64,000 nt of DNA, from assembly GCA_963795195.1 (NCBI GenBank), contig CAWCGU010000006.1:310001-374000 (forward strand). The letters are read 5' to 3'. The notes under the pieces were generated by a model. That model saw only the letters and a list, made by a program, of their open reading frames with translations, was not told the DNA's origin and made no database searches. The position numbers and the translations under genes were made by a program. Below, piece after piece: positions 61,021-64,000 of the stretch. The DNA comes from CAWCGU01 sp963795195 (GTDB lineage Bacteria; Actinomycetota; Thermoleophilia; Solirubrobacterales; 70-9). The first letter of the stretch is position 1. Each line of letters opens with the position of its first letter.

Positions 61021-62079
61021 TCACGCCTCCTTCCTATCAGGTTCGCCCGACCGCGCGTCGCCGTCACGAAGGCCGGCGCGCGTGGCGCCTCCCGCCACGA
61101 GCAGCTCGCCGGTGCGCTCAACCGCTCGCTCCTCGACCGCGCGGGCGGCGAGGCGAACGGCGTTTGCAATGCCCTCGGGGCCGGAACTGCCGTGCGCGAC
61201 CACAGCCACGGCGCGCAGGCCGAGAAGGATCGCGCCACCGGTTGTGTCCGGGTCCATCTGCCGGCGCAGGGAGCCGAGCGCGGGACGGAGCATCAGGCCG
61301 CCGAGCGCCGAGACGGGGCCCGACCGCGCCGCCTCGCCGACGGCGTTACCGACGGCTTTCGCCGTTCCCTCGATCGTCTTCAGGGCGACGTTCCCAGTGA
61401 AGCCATCGGTGACGATCACATCAACGTCAGCGTCGAGAAGGTCGCGGCCCTCGACGTTTCCGGCGAACGCCAGCGCTTCCGAGGCTGCGAGCGTCGCGTG
61501 GGCCTGAACAACCTCCGGCGTCCCCTTCTTCGCCTCCTCGCCGACCGAGAGCAGCGAGACGCGCGGCCGATCAACGTCGAGCACGGCCTGGCTGAAGGCG
61601 GCTCCGAGATATGCAAACTGGATCAGATGCTGAGCACGGGCTTCGGTGCTGGCGCCAACGTCGAGTAGCAGCACCGGGGTGCCGTTGCGGGCAGGCGAGC
61701 GCAGCTCGACCGCAAGCGCCGGCCGCTGCACGCCGCGCATGCGGCGCAGATGAAGCGTGGCCGCCGCCATCGTCGCACCGGTTGCACCGGCACTGACCAG
61801 CGCGCTCGCGCGACCCTCGGCGACGTCGACGGCCGCTCGCACCACCGACGCATCGGGCCTGGCGCGCACGGCGGGCAGTGGCTCATCATCGTTGACGATC
61901 GCCTCGGACGCCTCGATCAGCACGACGCCGTCGAGGCCGCGCAGCGCGCTCAGCCGAGCAGGGTCCCCGAAGATTCGCAGACCGATCCCGTCCGCCGCGG
62001 CAAGCCGTGCGCCCTCGGCGATCGGCTCGACTCCGGCATCCGCCCCGAGGGCGTCGAGCGCGACCACCGCGCCCGGCAT
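61021..62079 (-). CDS. plsX: Phosphate acyltransferase PlsX
   Basis: The 352-residue protein shows VALDALGADAGVEP (canonical DAMGGD varied to DALGAD), SAGATGATMAAATLHLRRMR, GNVEGRDLLDADVDVIVTDG and FTGNVALKTIEGTAKAV. It makes acyl-phosphate from acyl-ACP for phospholipid synthesis. Its stop is 4 bases from the acpP start and it begins 9 bases after rpmF. Confidence 0.93.
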   Translation of the reverse strand: MPGAVVALDALGADAGVEPIAEGARLAAADGIGLRIFGDPARLSALRGLDGVVLIEASEAIVNDDEPLPAVRARPDASVVRAAVDVAEGRASALVSAGATGATMAAATLHLRRMRGVQRPALAVELRSPARNGTPVLLLDVGASTEARAQHLIQFAYLGAAFSQAVLDVDRPRVSLLSVGEEAKKGTPEVVQAHATLAASEALAFAGNVEGRDLLDADVDVIVTDGFTGNVALKTIEGTAKAVGNAVGEAARSGPVSALGGLMLRPALGSLRRQMDPDTTGGAILLGLRAVAVVAHGSSGPEGIANAVRLAARAVEERAVERTGELLVAGGATRAGLRDGDARSGEPDRKEA

Positions 62080-62088
62080 CCGGCTGAC

Positions 62089-62298
62089 CTACTCTCCCGG
62101 CTCGGCGCCCGGGAGGTCCGGCGCGTCGAATTCGACCACCTGACGCCCGGCATACGTGCCGCAGACCGGGCAAACACGATGCGGGAGCCGCGGACTGTGG
62201 CACTGCGGGCACTCGTTCAGACGCGGTGCACTGACCGAGTAGTTCGCGCGCCTCTTGTCGCGGCGTGTGCTGGTCTGTCGTCGCTTGGGGACTGCCAT
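62089..62298 (-). CDS. rpmF: Ribosomal protein L32 (zinc-binding type)
   Basis: The 69-residue protein starts AVPKRRQTSTRRDKRRANYS and has CPQCHSPRLPHRVCPVCGTY, the four-cysteine zinc ribbon. ATG 62298 gives the exact L32 N-terminus. It sits between the membrane protein gene and plsX, the standard rpmF-plsX junction. Confidence 0.95.
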   Translation of the reverse strand: MAVPKRRQTSTRRDKRRANYSVSAPRLNECPQCHSPRLPHRVCPVCGTYAGRQVVEFDAPDLPGAEPGE

Positions 62299-62336
62299 GA
62301 GCGGTGCGGAATGGTAGCGGCGTGGGATTGCGACGC

Positions 62337-63179
62337 CTAAGGCGCCGGCACGCACTCCTGAATCTTGTTCACGTCGCCACCGGCCTTCTGGATGCAGTCG
62401 AAGACCTCCTTGGCCTGGTCGATCGCCTCCTGCGCCTCGTCTGGGATCGCCGGCTGCGGGAGCGGCAGTGGGTCCGGCGCCCCTGGCGCGCCACCCTCGT
62501 CGCCGAAGGGCCTGACGTTGCCGCCGTCGAGCTCGGCTTCGAAAACGACGCCTGTGCGCCCGTCTGCGTCGGCTGTGATCACCCAGCGCTTCTCGTCGAT
62601 GGCCGGAATCGGATCGAGCACGGCGGAGATCAGCTCGGCTCGGCGGTCGCCGGTCACGTTCGCGAGGCCCCGTGTGATCCGGGCGATCGCCTTGGGGGAG
62701 AGGTCCGAGAGCGGGAAGTCCTCGTCGCGCAGCGACCCCGCGCCGCTGACCCGCACGCGAACCGGCTGCAGCTCTCCTGTCAGCGGCGAATACGTGTAGC
62801 CGATCGCCTTCTCACCGTCCCGCAGGTGGAACTCGACGCCCCCGAGCGTCACCGCCACGCGTACGAGCGGCGCTTCGGGGCCGGCCTTCTGCTCGAGGGA
62901 GCGCACGATGGCGGCGAAGCCGGCCCCGGTCCGGGGATCCGGATTGTCGGAGCCGACCTCGGGCACGCTGAACTCCGGGAAATCGGGGATCTCGATGTCG
63001 ATGACCGGGCCCGACTCGGTTTCGAGCTCCGGAGGGTCGATCAGGCCATCGAGATCGGCGTCCTGGAGCGCGGAGACGGCGAAGTAGCCCCCGACTCCGA
63101 AAACGAGCAGCGAGGCGGCGGTGGCGAGGAACTTCTTCCCCCCCGGTCCGAAGGTGCCCTCCTCCCGGTAGCCCATCAA
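62337..63179 (-). CDS. Membrane-anchored protein of unknown function between yceD and rpmF
   Basis: The 280-residue protein has one N-terminal membrane segment (FLATAASLLVFGVGGYFAVS), an acidic linker (DIEIPDFPEFSVPEVGSD), a beta-rich domain (RVAVTLGGVEFHLRDGEKAI, VRVRVSGAGSLRDEDFPLSD) with DGRTGVVFEAELDGG, and a C-terminal helix with two Cys (VFDCIQKAGG, IQECVPAP). It is coupled to yceD by a 4-base overlap. Most bacteria have yceD directly before rpmF, so this gene is an insertion into that block. Function unknown. Confidence 0.75.
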   Translation of the reverse strand: MMGYREEGTFGPGGKKFLATAASLLVFGVGGYFAVSALQDADLDGLIDPPELETESGPVIDIEIPDFPEFSVPEVGSDNPDPRTGAGFAAIVRSLEQKAGPEAPLVRVAVTLGGVEFHLRDGEKAIGYTYSPLTGELQPVRVRVSGAGSLRDEDFPLSDLSPKAIARITRGLANVTGDRRAELISAVLDPIPAIDEKRWVITADADGRTGVVFEAELDGGNVRPFGDEGGAPGAPDPLPLPQPAIPDEAQEAIDQAKEVFDCIQKAGGDVNKIQECVPAP

Positions 63180-63709
63180 TCCTCCGTTTTCTTGATTTCG
63201 AGCTCAGCGAGCCTCGCAAAACGCGGGTCGCGCGGCGGCTCGTGTCTGTGCTCGGAGGCGTCGGCGTCATTCAGCGAGGCGCCACAGACCGGACACAGGC
63301 CGGCGCACTCACTGCGGCAGAGGAAGCGGTCAGGCATCGCCAGGGCGAGAGCGTCGTGCGACCAGGCCGCCAGATCAAGCTCGCCCTCATCGACGTAGGG
63401 ACTGATCAGCTCCTCGGACTCCGCAGCTCTTTGCTCGACCTCGCGGGCCTCGACCTTGACCAGAACCTCGGCGGGTTCCAAGCAGAGCACGCATGGCCCC
63501 TGCATCAGCGCCTCGAAGCGCAGCCGCATCGCAAAGCCCGTTGCGGTCCTCGAGATCTCGAGGCGCGCCGGAACGGTCTCCCCAGACGGCTGATAGGACT
63601 GACCACCGTACTCGAGCCGTCCGGGACGCAGTTCGAAGTCGAATCGCCTGCCCTCTCCGGCCGAAAGAACAAGGCGGTCGAGGTTGATGCTGTCGGAGAT
63701 CGCTGCCAT
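63176..63709 (-). CDS. YceD/DUF177 family protein
   Basis: The 177-residue protein has SINLDRLVLSAGEGRRFDFE, the CVLCLEP motif and C-terminal CRSECAGLCPVCGASLND, with four or more Cys that can bind zinc. The family is linked to 23S rRNA metabolism and is always near rpmF. It heads the minus-strand operon yceD, membrane gene, rpmF, plsX, acpP, rnc. Confidence 0.9.
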   Translation of the reverse strand: MAAISDSINLDRLVLSAGEGRRFDFELRPGRLEYGGQSYQPSGETVPARLEISRTATGFAMRLRFEALMQGPCVLCLEPAEVLVKVEAREVEQRAAESEELISPYVDEGELDLAAWSHDALALAMPDRFLCRSECAGLCPVCGASLNDADASEHRHEPPRDPRFARLAELEIKKTED

Positions 63710-63726
63710 CCTGCAACCGAGACTAG

Positions 63727-64000
63727 ATGACCATAAGAGGCAAAGCAGACGGACGGTTCCACTGGAAGGGGGAGAGCTACCTCGAGGAGATCCGGGCAGA
63801 GGTTCCCCGCTACGACGAGCTCCAGGCAGCGGCGATCGCGGCGATCGGAGAGCCGCCGATCGAGGTGCTCGAGTTCGGCGCCGGGACGGGTGAAACGACT
63901 CGGCGGCTGCTCGAGCGCTATCCCGACGCCGACGTCACCGCCCTCGACTCGAGTGCGGAGATGATCTTTCGGGCGCGCGAACTCGGAATCAACGTGCGCC
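63727..64000 (+). CDS. Class I SAM-dependent methyltransferase (partial, runs off the window)
   Basis: From ATG 63727 the frame stays open to the window end (91 codons). It reads FHWKGESYLEEIRAEVPRYD, then motif I EVLEFGAGTGETTRRLLERY and the strand-2 acidic residue ADVTALDSSAEMI, as in UbiE/tRNA-type small-molecule methyltransferases. It is divergent from yceD with a 17-base gap. The C-terminal part lies outside the window. Confidence 0.8.
   Translation, partial: MTIRGKADGRFHWKGESYLEEIRAEVPRYDELQAAAIAAIGEPPIEVLEFGAGTGETTRRLLERYPDADVTALDSSAEMIFRARELGINVR

Overview
The window is high-GC DNA from an actinobacterium. Gene content and order (whiG-type sigma, xerC, dprA, comM, yraN, rnhB, lepB, rplS, trmD, khpA, rpsP, ffh, ftsY, smc, rnc, acpP, plsX, rpmF, yceD), many LuxR-type regulators, CSLREL/beta-helix and CHRD proteins and frequent apparent leaderless starts point to class Thermoleophilia, probably Solirubrobacterales. 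That placement is inference from gene content and style. Region 1 (1-8.8 kb) holds a frameshifted CHRD protein, tRNA-Val and tRNA-Cys, a deazaflavin-dependent reductase, a large secreted M14 carboxypeptidase, a GNAT acetyltransferase, a CNNM/CBS membrane protein and a secreted beta-propeller. Region 2 (8.9-31.8 kb) is an accessory region ending at an intact tRNA-Gly(GCC). It contains direct repeats that copy the 3' end (once almost the whole) of that tRNA, all in the same orientation, together with gene relics and recently broken genes. Its cargo is a series of regulatory modules: LuxR-type regulators (two with TPR-like regions, one large ATPase type) or an HxlR regulator, each beside one small enzyme-like gene (SnoaL-like, a small alpha/beta family, or a flavin monooxygenase) with a palindromic operator-like site between. 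A VapBC-type toxin-antitoxin pair, a collagen-like secreted protein and two cell-surface proteins sharing a C-terminal domain complete it. No integrase is visible inside it. Region 3 (32-43 kb) has a frameshifted methyltransferase, a neutral-ceramidase-like enzyme, RNase HI, an EF-G paralogue, a whiG/fliA sigma factor, xerC, an L,D-transpeptidase, an SDR epimerase and an acyltransferase. Region 4 (43-64 kb) is mostly core: a formyl-THF cyclo-ligase-like protein, a hydrolase, ilvD, thiD, dprA (frameshifted), comM, and the ribosome/SRP/chromosome/lipid block down to yceD, ending in a truncated methyltransferase. How the genes work together: the 51-64 kb block joins translation (L19, S16, L32, TrmD, KhpA), protein export (Ffh, FtsY, LepB), chromosome maintenance (SMC) and fatty acid/phospholipid entry (PlsX, AcpP). 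Within it, SMC is short and lacks a recognisable hinge, RNase III lacks two expected catalytic acidic residues, L19 has a long acidic tail, and rimM is absent from its usual place. Several genes carry single-base frameshifts, including dprA; these may be real decay or uncorrected indel errors in the sequence, and the two cannot be separated from this window alone.
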